Assembly (NCBI GenBank): GCA_022641835.1
Contig: CP048716.1
Span: 1,922,001-1,986,000 of the forward strand
Length of the DNA: 64,000 nucleotides
DNA from: Petasospora fabianii
Lineage: Eukaryota; Ascomycota; Saccharomycetes; Phaffomycetales; Wickerhamomycetaceae
Direction: 5' to 3'
The position numbers were made by a program, and so were the translations under genes. Of this stretch, positions 1 to 11,972 are shown in pieces (position 1 is the first letter of the stretch; every line of letters begins with the position of its first letter). The notes beneath the pieces were generated by a model that saw only the letters and a list, made by a program, of their open reading frames with translations, searched no databases and was not told the origin of the DNA.

Positions 1-592
1 GGTTGTGCAAGCGGAACACCATTGCAGTTGAACGCAAGGACTGCGGAGGCTCCGTATGAAGCAATGATGATTGGGGCATGATGGTTCTCGAAAATCGGGA
101 CGTGCATGAACAGCCCTTCAATAAGCAATATCGAGCAGAATGATCCTATAAGTATATCAAGCCATAGTATGTAGTCAGGGATGGGGCATGGCTTGTGTTG
201 ACCCAGCCAACGACCAATGAATGGGGGCAGGCGGGGAACAATAGAACAAGGAATATATGGATTGAGGACTTTATCCACTGTGAAAGTGAACATTATGAAG
301 CGGTGTTGGAGTATCAGTTTGTAGTTACTGTGATTCTCCAGCTATTACAGGTATGCTATGACAAGACGGACGGATTCGGTGGGATTTTATAACATCACTG
401 GTGAAAGAGCTGCGGTTTTCGGAGGTATGTGGGGAAATGCCGTGATTGGTTGTGGCAAGGCATCAGTGTTCGTTGTGTGCCCTCACGTCGCCTATTCGCA
501 TGCTCATCTCTGGTAACTCCTGTGATTAGACTCAGTTATAAGGAAGAAGGGTTTCTTGGACTATTCAGAAGACCAAAAAAAGTGACTCGGTT
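1..592. other. Intergenic, no gene recognised
   Basis: Left edge of the window. Only short open frames without recognisable content lie here, on both strands. I see no splice-signal pairs, tRNA boxes or repeats. The right part merges into the HIS5 promoter. Confidence 0.5.
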
Positions 593-774
593 ACCTGGTA
601 GGGACTCTGTCTCGACTCTGCCCAGCCCTTCTGAGGGCGACTATCACAAAGGAAACCCATCCACGACAAGTTCGCGTAAATATCGCGAAATCATCGCCGG
701 ATCGCTCAACCTCCCCGGTTGACTCACCGGCACCGGCAGCTTCTCTCCAGGTTAAAGCTTCTTGGTTGTGACTC
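593..774 (+). promoter_or_regulatory. Gcn4-type sites upstream of HIS5
   Basis: Three TGACTC cores lie within 225 bases of the HIS5 start: 593-598, 720-726 (the full TGACTCA consensus) and 769-774. Gcn4 binds TGACTCA and drives amino-acid biosynthesis genes, HIS5 among them, during starvation. The clustering and the position 40-225 bases before the ATG fit general amino acid control. Binding is inferred from sequence only. Confidence 0.6.
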
Positions 775-816
775 TTGGTCTCTTAGTTACATTTCACACT
801 GGACACCATCAACACA

Positions 817-2060
817 ATGTCTTCGTTTAACCTCGACACACTTGTGAGACCAAACATCCTCTCGCTCGAGCCATACCGCTGTGCAAGAGAGTAAGTCTGC
901 CCTTATCATGAACCTCATCGTCCCCTTCATGAACTAACCGTATTCTCAGCGACTTCAAGGAAGGTGTTCTTCTCGATGCCAATGAGAATGCTTATGGTCC
1001 TGCACTGGCGGAAATTGACACCGAAGAAGAATCTCAGGAGCTGAACCGTTATCCTGATCCGCACCAGATCAAGCTGAAGGAGCTAGTTTGCAAGTTCAGA
1101 AATAGTGAAAACAAGTTTGACATAACTCCAGAGGAGGTCATTACTCCTGAGAACATCTGCCTTGGTGTTGGTTCCGATGAATCCATTGATGGCTTGATCA
1201 GAACACTCTGTCGTCCAGGTAAGGATAAGCTTTTGACATGTCCACCAACGTATGGCATGTACTCTATCTGTGCTACTGTTAACGACATCGATATTGTGAA
1301 GGTCCCACTTGACTTTGAAACATTCCAGATCCAGCCAGCACTGATCAATAAAGCCATCGATGCTGATCCATCAATCAACATTGTTTACATCACCAGCCCA
1401 GGTAACCCAACAGGTACACTCATTCCGTTCGAATCCTTTAAGCAGATCCTCGATAACCCAAACTTTAACGGTGTCGTGGTTGCTGATGAGGCATACATCG
1501 ATTTTGCTCCAATTGGGTCTTCCCTTGCCACATTGGTCAACAAGTACCCAAACCTCGTGGTTATGCAAACAGTCTCCAAGTCTTTTGGCCTTGCTGCTAT
1601 TAGACTTGGTATGACATTTGCCTGTAAGAGACTTGCCGGGATCTTGAATGCTCTCAAGGCACCATACAACATCTCCACACTCACATCACAGGTTGCCGAG
1701 AGAACTTTCTCTGACGCTGGTGTCAAGCTCATGAGGGACCGTGTCGAAATTCTCAATGACCAGAGAAGTCTTCTCATCAAGGAGTTGCTGAAAATTGATA
1801 GAGTAAGCAAGCTCATTGGCGGTGAAGCCTCTAACTTCATCTTGATGCAAATTGTTGACTCTGAAGGAGTTCCATCGAGTCCTCTTGCTAAACAGATTTA
1901 CGAGAAGCTTGCCACTACCAAGGGTGTCGTGGTTAGATTCAGAGGTACTGAACCGGGCTGCCCGGGTGCCCTCAGAATCACTGTTGGTACCAAGGAGGAG
2001 AACGCGATCCTTTTGGAATCCTTGAAGGCTGTTGTTGCTGAGCTCACAGCTACGAAATAG
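817..2060 (+). CDS. HIS5: Histidinol-phosphate aminotransferase
   Basis: PLP-dependent class I/II aminotransferase that converts imidazole-acetol phosphate to L-histidinol phosphate in histidine synthesis. Two exons: 817-890 and 950-2060, giving 394 residues, close to the 385 of yeast His5. The 59-base intron begins GTAAGT, has GAACTAAC as branch and ends CTCAG; splicing rebuilds the N-terminus RCARDDFKEGVLLDANEN. Visible motifs are ELNRYPDP, NLCLGVGSDES, SPGNPTGT, the DEAY box and SKSFGLAAIRLG with the PLP lysine at about residue 235. The C-terminus keeps VVVRFRGTE and LRITVG. A CTG codon sits at the invariant Leu of ELNRYPDP. It ends 50 bases before the convergent NUP159 gene. Gcn4-type sites lie just upstream. 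Confidence 0.97.
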
Positions 2061-2110
2061 AATTGTACTGGATACAAGGCATCATTTAATATACATTTTT
2101 GATAGAGGGT

Positions 2111-5100
2111 CTAAAATGTTGACGTAGCTTCAGTTACCGAGCGACTTCTGAACTCATCAGCAATACTGCGTTGGACAGCGAGTCTCTTCTGCGTCTCATC
2201 AACATTAAGCATAGCAGCACCTCTGTTCTCGTGAGCAGACTCACTAAAGAGCTTGGTTTGACCCTTCTGCACACATTCAACAATTTTTTCGTGATTGGCG
2301 TTGAGCTTTGCAATCTCCTCGGTCAATTTCTTTGTATCACTGGCGTATTGCCTAGTGACATCATTAACATGGGTAATAACATTGTGGACAGCGTCAGCAG
2401 ATGGCGGAGCGCCATAGAAAACATTGGTTGCAGTCTTGAGAGAGAGAAGTCTTTTCTCAGCCTCACGAAGGGCAGTTGATGTCTTCTGGAATGTGGCCCT
2501 CACTTTGCTTTGGATGAGCTGTGCCTCAAATGGAAGATCACGGGCAGCAAGAATGGCAGGCGAGACAGATTTCTCAGCAGAGCACACCTTATCAGCAAGT
2601 GTGATAGAGCGTTTGGAATATGTCCTGATGGAGCTTTGCAACATCTGCAAGTTCTTGATCTGTGCATCAACGTCACCTCTCAGGATGGTAGCTGGCTGGA
2701 GCTTGGCGGTGATGATCTCGTTCACAGTTGATGCCTCACACAGTCTCCATTGTCCACCATTACCAAGCGAAGCCTCGGTGTGCTTAACCGGTGCATTCAT
2801 GTGGTCCTTCAAAGTAGCATGAATGTTGCTGAGGTTCTCTAAAACAACAGTCAACTCGGCTTCAGTATCATAAACCAGCATCTCCAGCTGCTTCATCACT
2901 TCGTCTTGACTCAAAGTCGGATACTTCACCTGACCAAGCTGGACATATGGAGGAACAGACTTCGAAGGATAGAAAGCGCCTGCATACGCCTCATCATTCT
3001 CAAAGGCCTGGACAGATACGTCAATCTGTTTAATTGGATCTGTTTGAGTATCTGTCTCAGAAGTTGGTAGCGTAGCATCGACACCAACACCCTTAGAAGG
3101 CGCAGTCTCTTGTTGAGTCCCCTTGTCAACAATCACAACTGTGTGGACATTCTCATCCCTATCATCTGCTGACTTGGCAGTTCCATCGGCATTCCTCTGT
3201 TGTGCCTCCTCATAAAGGGACTCCTCCTTGGCGCTCTTGATGGAGTCGGCATAATCAGGAGAGTCAGCAGCTGTGTCACCGATTTGTAGGTCTTTCTCCA
3301 GGGCATCTGTCAAATGGTCGGAGCCATCGGAATCATCGCCATTACCCTCGCGGTTGATGTTCATTTCATGAAGTTCCTCGTTCAGATCATCATCACCGTT
3401 TTTATCGGAAGCTTCTGTATCGTCAAAGTCCTCACCATCATCGATCTCCTCAAAATCATTTTCTGGAGTTTCCCCTGTGACGTGGCTAGACTCGTGGGTA
3501 TCGTCAAACCCATCGAAAGAACTCTCTGGGATGGGGTCCTCTGTAGCATACGCCGCTTCAGATTCACTCTCTTCGCCGGATAGGCGTTGGTCATCACTGG
3601 CTTCGGAAGATTGGGAGACATCCACTTCAGAGGCGGCCCCATCAGATTCATCGCCCTCTTCATTCTCGGATTCCTGTGACTCTTCCCCGGGCTGGCTTTC
3701 TTGAATTGCCTGTTCTTGCGATTCATTGTCATCCCTGTTACTGGTCTCCTTGTTAGTCTGAGCAGAAGCATGACTTTTCTCTGGAGAAGCGAACACATTT
3801 TTCGTTGTTTGACCGAAGCCAGTAGTGGCACCAGCGAATGCAGCAAACCCTGAACCAGAGACGTCGACAGGCTTTGTTGGGGGTTCTGTAGGAGCTGGCT
3901 TGGCACCAAATGAGAATCCAGTGGAGCCGAAACTTGTCTGACCAAAGCCCGAGCCAGAAGATGAGCCAAGTGATGTCTGGCCAAATGCAGACTTGCCGAA
4001 ACCGGTAGCTCCAAAGCCTGAAGACGTCGTAGTAGCTCCAAAGGAGGTAGGGCCAGTAGCAGTTGGCTTAGCAGAGAACATTGTGTCAATTGACTTTGAA
4101 GGTTCATTAACTTCAACTGGAGACAGTTCATCGTCACTGGAGTCAGTATCAGCATTGTCATCATCAGAGTTGAAGTCATCATCAGACTCGACGACATGTG
4201 CACTCTTCTTCTCATCCACATTACCAAGGAAAGAGCCGAAGTTCATGGACCCCGGTGAGTCCCTCTTGCTGGACTTCGTCTCGTTCGATGTTACGGCCGG
4301 CTTGAAAGGAGAGTTGTTAGAGCCAAATTGGAAGTCATCCTTCGCTGGTGCAGTGTTGCCGAATGTTGGCTCTGTCTTTGCACCGGTACCAGTAAAGGCG
4401 AATGGCGTATTGGCCTTGCTCTCGAATAGGTTAGCAGTCTGGGATCCGGAATTCATGGTACCAAATGGAGAGTCAGACTTAGCCTCTGTCTTGCCGAAAG
4501 CACCAAATGTAGAAGCACCCTTATCGGTGGAGTCTGTCTTGCCAAATGAAGCGAATGGAGAGGAATTCTTATCAGCAGAGTCAGTCTTGCCGAATGAGGC
4601 AAATGGAGAGGCACTCTTCTCAGTAGAATCTGTCTTACCGGATGAAGCAAATGGAGAAGCATTTTCGTCAGCAGAGTCTGTCTTGCCGAATGAAGCAAAT
4701 GGAGAGGCATTCTTGTCGGCAGAGTCTGTCTTGCCGAATGAAGCAAATGGAGAGGCATTCTTGTCGGCAGAGTCTGTCTTGCCGAATGAAGCAAATGGAG
4801 AGGCATTCTTGTCAGCAGAGTCTGTCTTGCCGAATGAAGCAAATGGAGAGGCATTCTTGTCGGCAGAGTCTGTCTTGCCGAATGAAGCAAATGGAGAGGC
4901 ATTCTTGTCGGCAGCATCAGCCTTTCCAAGACCAGCAAACGGCGATTGTTTATTCTCCGTAGACTTACCAAGCGATGCAAACGGAGAATTACCAGCAGGA
5001 GCAGCTCCGAATCCGGAAGACCCAAATGCAGATGATCCGCCCAATGAGGTTTTTCCAAAGGCAGGTGCTGAACCAAATGTTGATGATCCGAAGGATGGTG

Positions 5101-6815
5101 TAGTGTTAGAACCTAATGGTGCATTGCCAAATCCTGAAGAGTTAGAGGTGGAGCCAAAGTTGAAGCCTGTTGAGCCGCCTGTTGGTTTGTCTGCGCCAGA
5201 GCCGAAAGTACTTGAACCAAATGCAGGCTTCGAGGAAGTATCTGAGTTGAAAGAGAAAGTTGGTTTGGTGTCCGATGTTGTGGTCTGTCCGAATGAGAAG
5301 GTAGGTTTGGAGCCTGTGGCAGCTGTTGACCCAAGTGGCTTGTTGTCAGAAGCCGATGTGCCAAAATTGAAGCTTGGCTTGTTCTCAGTGGTTGCAGTTG
5401 TTGTAGATTGCTGGCCTGCTGAGGTCTCTATTGTGGTAGATGATGAGCCTGATGCAGCAGAATATAGTTCATTCTGGAAGGCAACTGGTCCATCCTGTTT
5501 GAATGAACCATTCTTCAGATCATGAATGTGATAGGAGTACCATGAGTAGATTTTTCCATCTTGACCCAAAGTCCATACAGTAGGAAGCCATTGGGCCTCG
5601 GAGATACCCGGGCAAGGTTCTTGAACTGTCTCGCTAATTGTAGCGTCAGCAAAGAGACCAATGGCATTGATATCATTTCCAGAATCATCGTTGACTGGAA
5701 GAGCAGCTCTGGTGGAGTCATCTGCAGACTGAATTACATACTGCGGCGCAAGTGATGAGATCTCATTCGATGTTGATGATGCAAAGAATGAGAGTAATGA
5801 GAGTGACTCTGAGAGGTTGTGAAGTGAGGATGTGTAAGTTGTTGGCTTTCTCCAGACAGTACCAAAGGCGGGAATAGCATCAAAAGTTTCTTGGAACGAG
5901 TTGGTATTTGTGGAACTATTGTGCTCAACAATGAACATCTTGAACTCGTAGCTTGGTTCGTCATCATCATCAAACTCAAGCGGCTGGCCATACACAACAA
6001 AGAAAGTAGTTGTGGATATCCATGACACGGAGAGTGGGATCACTTCATCCTCTTTGAGGTCTGATGGTAGAGGGATAGTCACCTTCTCGGTACCCGCGAG
6101 TGTGACCTGTTTGAGTGAACCATCCTTCTTTGAGATAGCAATTTGTTTGCCCTTTGGCGACCAGCTCAAACTTGTCACGTCAGATGCAATCTTGGTAAAT
6201 GACTTGGCCGCTATGTTGAAAAGTTCGACGTCACCAGATAAGTTTAAAGCGGCACAGATTGATGCATTGGATGGACATGGTGCAAGTACCTCGATTGGTT
6301 GCTGTGTGGTGACCTTATTGAAACTCGATGATGTAATCGAGGTGTAACTTGTAGGGTCGACAGAGGTCATCAAGATCGAATCGTCAACCACAACCAAGAG
6401 GGTCTTTGCATCAGCAGTGAACCCCACAGCATTAATCCCTGATATTTGTAGTGTGTGCTTGCCGGTTGTGAACTCCTCCTTTTCAGAGGTGATATCCCGC
6501 TTCAAATCTTCAAGCTTTCCAATAACAAGCTCATTGGCGCCCGCAGCAGCGAAGAGTCCAGTGTGTGATGCAAATGCAAGGTTGTTGATTTGCTTAAATG
6601 GGAGTTTCTCCTGGTAGTCCGATACGAGCTGGATTGGTTGGCCTAGTGCCTTGAATCCGTAGTCCTGTGTTTTTGATGTTAGTACTTGAATCAAAGGTGG
6701 ATCATCACCGACGGGCAAGTGGGACACGGTGATTCACGAATCCATTAAAGCCCAGAATTGATTGATAGCATACCTCAGACGTCTCCATGGAGAACTCCTC
6801 TGAAATCTCACTCAT
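2111..6815 (-). CDS. NUP159: Nucleoporin Nup159, cytoplasmic FG nucleoporin
   Basis: Component of the cytoplasmic filaments of the nuclear pore. It recruits the mRNA export helicase Dbp5 and anchors the Nup82-Nsp1 complex. Two exons: 6774-6815 (14 codons) and 2111-6664, for 1531 residues. The 109-base intron starts GTATGC and ends with TACTAAC then ACACAG; splicing joins METSE to DYGFKALGQ, matching yeast TETSEDFGFKFLGQ, so the unspliced start near 6727 is intron sequence. Order of parts: N-terminal beta-propeller to about residue 390, FG repeats with a 16-residue tandem array, a long acidic region, a TQT-rich stretch (DTQTD) like the Dyn2-binding motifs, then a C-terminal coiled coil. Same neighbours as YIL115C. 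Confidence 0.95.
4500..4930 (-). repeat. 48-bp tandem repeats inside NUP159
   Basis: About eight close copies of the 16-residue unit SPFASFGKTDSADKNA plus degenerate flanking units. Copies between about 4680 and 4910 are almost identical in DNA, differing at a few third positions, which suggests recent expansion by unequal exchange. The two copies on the low-coordinate side have diverged (SSGKTDSTEKSA, TDSTDKGA). The unit carries one FG motif, so copy number sets FG density. Confidence 0.9.
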
Positions 6816-7086
6816 TGTTGATGAGAAGTGACGGTTACGCTGAGCTATTTTACTGTGTTGTCAACGACAGTGATTTAATGAAGCGCCTTCCGAAAGGTAA
6901 ATAAAAACCGACGGTTCGCGCACAACACCCAAGCACCACTCCTCAAGAACTGGATTTGGGTCCCTCTTCTCTATTGAGGCACCTCTCTACTAGACAAGCA
7001 TTTTCAGGTACAATTGAGTATGTTCTTATTAATTATCCTATTTGAAAAGGTCAACTTCTCTCTCAGCTCACAGCCAAACAGGGTGT

Positions 7087-8126
7087 TTAGGCGGTGAAGG
7101 TCAAAGACCAACCCAACTGGTGGACTGGCTCAGCCAACTTCAAGGCGTCGAAGGAAGCACCAAGACCCAACTTAACACCTGGTCTAAGGACCTGGTTGTA
7201 GGAGACAGCGGTGATACCAGAGTCGGCAACCTTGGCCTTAACGAAGGCGGTGTCATCGAGGATGTGCTTGACGGCAGTCTCGATACCAACGGCCTTACCG
7301 GCAGCGGCGTCAGCCTTGGAGTCCCAAGTAGCCTTAGCACCAACCTCAGTGATTGGGGAGACTCTGTGGTAGTAAGCGGCAGAGAAGACAGACAAGTTAG
7401 AGGTAGCGGTGACAGAGACGTTGTAAGCTGGCTGAGCGTAACCGAGAGCGGTAGAGTATCTGGTGACCTTACCGGAGGCAATGTCGTAACCAACCTCGGC
7501 ACCAGCGGTGAAGGAGTCGTGACCAACGGTGATGTCACCAACGAAAGATGGACCCTTAAGCAAGTCGAAGAAAGCACGAGCGGTAGCAGATGGGTGGTTG
7601 AAGATCAAGTTCAACTTAGCACCCTTGGAAGCGTTTGGAATGAGGGAGGTCAAGAGCTCAGCCTTAAGACCTGGGGTCAAAGCATCAGCCAACTCAATCT
7701 TAGTGTCCAAAGCATTGGCAGTGTTCCAGCCCTGGGTCAAAGTCAAACCGGTGCTCTTGTCGGAGAACTTAGCCTCAACGTTACCAGCAAGGGAACCGTC
7801 CTTTGGAGACTGCTTACCTCTAGTGGTGAAAGAGACACCGTTTGGAGCTCTGGTAGAAACCTCAAGAGCAGCTGGAGCAGTGTGGTAGAAGTCCTTGTTC
7901 AAGAGACCGTTCTGGTTCTTGGAGATGTCAGAGAAAACAGTTGGAGCCACTATGGTAATGAATTGTTAGTATCTTATAGTTGTGACGGGCAGAGAGTAGG
8001 GTGGCACATGGGCTGGAGACTCTGCTAGCGGGAGAGAGATCGTGCCGGCGTGTGTGCTATCACCTAGAGATCCGAGATCATCCTGATGCCATTGTCCCCT
8101 GATTCCAGCTATGGAAGCTACTCACT
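7087..8126 (-). CDS. POR1: Mitochondrial outer-membrane porin (VDAC)
   Basis: Voltage-dependent anion channel of the mitochondrial outer membrane, passing metabolites and nucleotides; a 19-strand beta-barrel in the family. The product is 287 residues (yeast Por1 283), starts MAPTVFSDISKNQNGLLNKD and ends in an aromatic strand, WSLTFTA. No ATG opens the long frame; its first codon reads GTG at the intron edge. A 176-base intron (7950-8125) starts GTGAGT, carries TACTAAC and ends ACCATAG. Exon 1 contributes a single coding base, A at 8126, so the start codon is assembled as A|TG across the junction. It follows NUP159, matching YIL115C-YIL114C (POR2). Being single here, it may stand for both POR1 and POR2. 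Confidence 0.9.
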
Positions 8127-8892
8127 TATGAATATGTTGTAGTCGGAGAGATATCCTGGGGTAACAAGCAAGGGGGGTGGGCGAAGGCGTGTTGTTGGGT
8201 GAGGCAAAGGTGGAAAAGTTCCTGGAGATTCTCTGTCGCGCCGGCCGGGTTGGTGATGTTTGGCGCGCGGAGCGCGCCCCCCTGGCACGTTATTTGGCGG
8301 GGGCCACTGAAAAAGCTTGAAAAAATGCACGTGAAAATCACATTGTCGTTGCCTGATGCGGGCTACTGGCATAAACAAGTGAGGCTTTTTTCGCCAAGTC
8401 TGGCGCTATTTGCGAGATTCGTATTGAGGAAATGTTGGGCCCGTGAGCTCCGGCGTGGGGAAAATAAACACATGCACTAATTGATCATCATTCATGATGT
8501 ACGCGGATTTGACGGGTACAGGGCGGCCCACAATAGTCCCCTTCAAGGCTTTCACAATCTTACTTTCTTAATGACAGGGAAACTGCTAATGTCTAATGCG
8601 CCGCCCACGTGATCTCTAAGTAGGCCCGCGCTAATTTGTCTATGTAGTTGCGTAAATCGGCGAAAAGGGCTCAGACACATGTCTCCCACAGATATTGGGG
8701 TAAAGGCCAACAACTCAGGTACACTCCAACAAAGCCCATAGATTACAACTCTACGCTACCATACACACATACAAACCGAAAGAATCCATTTTTAGTCATA
8801 TATAAAAGTCATACACATTGGCATTAGAGAACCCGCCCCTTCAGCCCCAAAAGAAAAGCATAATCACGTCACTAAGTTACATGAAGCCTTCT
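8127..8892. other. Porin promoter and ALD 3' region
   Basis: Non-coding interval between the porin start and the end of the aldehyde dehydrogenase gene. It holds a GC-rich palindromic segment near 8261-8282 (GGCGCGC/GCGCGCC arms) and one CACGTG near 8606, preceding the porin gene by about 480 bases. No gene seen. Confidence 0.5.
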
Positions 8893-10386
8893 TTACTCTG
8901 TATATCTGTTAAGCTTCATTCTGACAGCCTTAACCTGAGTGTAGTTGTCAAGGGCCTCGGCACCCATCTCTCTACCAATACCAGACTCCTTGTAACCACC
9001 GAATGGAACGTTCTGGTGGAAGTCGTTGTAGGTGTTGATCCAGATGATACCAGCCTCCAATCTCTGGGAAACATCCATGGCTCTGTTGACATCCTTAGTG
9101 TGGATACCAGCACCCAAACCGTACTCAGAGTTGTTGGCTCTGTCAACAAGGTCATCAATGGTCTTGAACTTGGAGACAGCGGCAACTGGACCAAAGATCT
9201 CCTCCTTGACAATGGAGAAGTCATCCTTACAATCAATGAAGATTGTTGGCTGAACAAAGTAACCCTTCTCACCAATTCTCTTACCACCAGTCAAGAGCTT
9301 AGCACCTTCTTCCTCACCCTTCTTGATGTAATCCAACACGGTCTGGAACTGGTCTGGAGTGGTCTGAGCACCCTGGAAGACGCCCTCGCCGAATGGGTCA
9401 CCAATCTTGAGCTTCTCAACCTCTTCCTTAAACTTGGCACAAACCTCGTCGTAAACACCCTCCTGGATGTAGATTCTGGAACCGGCACAGCAGACCTCAC
9501 CACCGTTAAAGAAAATACCAGTGATTAAGTTCTGCACAGTGGTGTCAATGTCACAGTCGTCAAAGACAATGTTTGGAGATTTACCACCGAGCTCGAGGGT
9601 AACCTTCTTCAAGTTGGACTGAGCAGCGGCAATCATAACGTCTCTACCAATGGCAGTGGAACCTGTGAAGGCAATCTTCTTGATCAATGGGTGTCTCAAG
9701 ATGGCATCACCACACTTTCTACCAGAACCTGGAATGATGTTGATGACACCATCTGGAATACCAGCCTTCTTGGCCAAAGAAGAGGCATAAAGGGCAGACA
9801 ATGGAGTAGCGGAAGCTGGCTTCAAGACAACGGTGTTACCAGTGGCAAGAGCTGGACCAATCTTCCAAGACCACATAAGCAATGGGAAGTTCCATGGAAT
9901 GATCTGACCACAGACACCCAAAGGCTCTCTTCTAGTGTAGTTGAAGTAACCCTCACCAGTGTTGATGGTTCTACCGTCAACCTTGTCAGAGTAACCGGCG
10001 CAAGATCTGATGTACTCAATAACGATACCGACATCGTATCTGGAGCAGTGGAGAGCCTTACCGTTGTCAAGGGATTCAATGGAAGCAAGAGTCTCAGCCT
10101 CCTCCTCGAGCAAATCAGCAAGCTTGAGCAGGGCCTTTGCTCTAACCTTTGGCTCAACAACAGACCAAGACTTGAAAGCCTTATAAGCGGCCTGAGTTGC
10201 AATCTCAACATCGGCCTTGTCAGCCTCCTGGAGGTCAACAATCAATTCCTCGGTGGATGGGTTGTTAACAGCGAAAGTCTTACCGGAGACAGACTTGACA
10301 AATTCACCGTTGATCAAGAGACCAGTTGGCTGGTCGTATGTGATACCGTTTGGCAGTTTGATAGTAAGTGGTGGAGCAGCAGACAT
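8893..10386 (-). CDS. NAD(P)-dependent aldehyde dehydrogenase
   Basis: Oxidises aldehydes such as acetaldehyde to acids. The product from ATG 10386 is 497 residues, the usual class size. The longer open frame upstream lacks support and the start [14 protein letters not shown] precedes the conserved domain. Motifs: [12 protein letters not shown] in the cofactor fold, the glutamate box [11 protein letters not shown], and the cysteine box [10 protein letters not shown] with Cys299/Cys300. The N-terminus is not an obvious mitochondrial presequence, so a cytosolic enzyme (yeast ALD2/3/6 type) is more likely than ALD4/5. Codon bias is strong, as in highly expressed genes. The exact paralogue cannot be assigned without a tree. 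A TATATAAG-like element lies about 80 bases upstream on the coding strand. Confidence 0.93.
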   Translation of the reverse strand: MSAAPPLTIKLPNGITYDQPTGLLINGEFVKSVSGKTFAVNNPSTEELIVDLQEADKADVEIATQAAYKAFKSWSVVEPKVRAKALLKLADLLEEEAETLASIESLDNGKALHCSRYDVGIVIEYIRSCAGYSDKVDGRTINTGEGYFNYTRREPLGVCGQIIPWNFPLLMWSWKIGPALATGNTVVLKPASATPLSALYASSLAKKAGIPDGVINIIPGSGRKCGDAILRHPLIKKIAFTGSTAIGRDVMIAAAQSNLKKVTLELGGKSPNIVFDDCDIDTTVQNLITGIFFNGGEVCCAGSRIYIQEGVYDEVCAKFKEEVEKLKIGDPFGEGVFQGAQTTPDQFQTVLDYIKKGEEEGAKLLTGGKRIGEKGYFVQPTIFIDCKDDFSIVKEEIFGPVAAVSKFKTIDDLVDRANNSEYGLGAGIHTKDVNRAMDVSQRLEAGIIWINTYNDFHQNVPFGGYKESGIGREMGAEALDNYTQVKAVRMKLNRYTE

Positions 10387-11972
10387 TGTGAGCTTAATTA
10401 TGTGTGAATCCAGATTAGTATTGCAAGGTGTCTGGAGATTTGGACCAAGATGTTGGGGGAAACTACTACTTATATATCTTTCCGGGGACCGGGAGCGATG
10501 ACGGCGATAGGTATACAGGATTGGTAAGGTTTTGTGGGGCGAGACCCCAACAAGTCTTCGGATGAGGGCCATGGAGACTCAAGAGGACCACGGCACCTAT
10601 ATCGAGCTGCATGAGATGTATGAGTATCAGCATGGTTTCTGCAGCACAGGCTGTGAAGATACCCCTCGGTCCGGGATTGTGGGAACCGCCTTGGAGGCAA
10701 AGCCTGCAGGGAGCGGGAAGTCCGCCATATCCACCCAAGTTTGAGCGACCCACTAGAGCAGTAGGCTGTAGTCAATTGAATCGACACTTTGTGGCATTTT
10801 GATGTTGTTGATAGCAAGACGAAGAGGGCACATGAGAAGGTTTTCGAATCACAGGCTGCACACTAGACTCTGGGAAGTGCTCCAGCCCTATGCCCCGGAG
10901 CATAAGACTGGGGAAAAAGGGTTCAGCCTCGCCTGCTCAACCCAAAATTTGTAAGCTTTGGAAAACCTGGGGTACGCATTAAGACTCAACGAACCGTTAC
11001 TAGTTGAGCTTAAGACCGAGCGTTCGCGCAGGCCCCTGTTTTGCCTGATCTCCGGACAGGGTAGAAAATAACACACAGTACAGTTGTGGAAAAGTTGCTT
11101 CTTAGCCAATCATCGTACTCATTTCATCTGAAAAGAGGTGGACCCCGAAGATCTGGCCGGAATATCCCTTTTTGTTTGATTTCTGGGGCTGTCTGGTAAA
11201 GGCTCATGCGGGTGTCCCCACGCCCGGAGTTTGAGCTTACTGCGCGCTCGGGCACTCGGCCCAACCTCGAAGCTGTCACGCTGCCTAGGCAAGCGGAGCG
11301 AGATCATTTATCGTCGTATTGTCTTTGGTTTATCAGTCTATCTTGACTGATAATCAGACGCGGACATTTGAAGGCTGATGAGCAGAGATGGAGTTGCTGG
11401 ACCTCATCATCTTGGGACCTTGAGCGTGGCCGCGACCCAGAGGTCCCCCTCCACGACCCCACTACAGACATGCTGCATATTTCCTTCTCGGCGTTGAGGT
11501 TAACACCCTATTCTCCGCCCTAGAAGTATGACATCTCTTTCCACAAGAAACGGAGGCACTCGGTACTCTGTCGTCCGCTTCAATCAGAATGCTTGGATTG
11601 CGGAGGGAACTAAAGCTGGGGGCATACTCGCATGCCCGGAGTTTGCAGCCACACGTCAAGCGATTTCGTGTTTCGCCATGGGACTAATGTTTAGCGATGC
11701 CCAGTCTCATCTCCTGGAGCTGTGGTCTGGCTTTCGGCAGTAAGCAAGCGTGGCTGCCGCCCTGTTACTCCCCTGTTTCGCATGAAGTCATCGAGGCAAA
11801 TGTCATCTGGATCCGGGGTAAATTGTCATTCCGCATGCACCTTATTGTGATACAGGTCATTGATGGTTCTTTCACTTCCCACTACATCAAACAGGTTTAA
11901 CATAAATCATACTTCAGCTAGAGTCTAAATAGTACGTCTAGTACAAAAATCACTCAATGCAAACTATCTAAA
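10387..11972. other. Intergenic, 1.6 kb, nothing assigned
   Basis: It contains the ALD promoter on its left and END3 3' sequence on its right. Only short frames without family features; no spliced gene, tRNA or repeat that I can support. Confidence 0.45.

Noticed and set aside
429-722. 97-codon ORF upstream of HIS5
   Set aside because: Begins at a non-consensus start, overlaps the Gcn4-site region and has no recognisable content.
3993-5525. 510-codon plus-strand ORF opposite NUP159
   Set aside because: It is the mirror of the repeated FG coding sequence; the repetitive, stop-poor reverse frame arises from the 48-bp units. No homology or start context.
7042-8028. 328-codon plus-strand ORF opposite the porin gene
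   Set aside because: Antisense shadow of a strongly codon-biased gene; runs beyond the porin intron without motif content.
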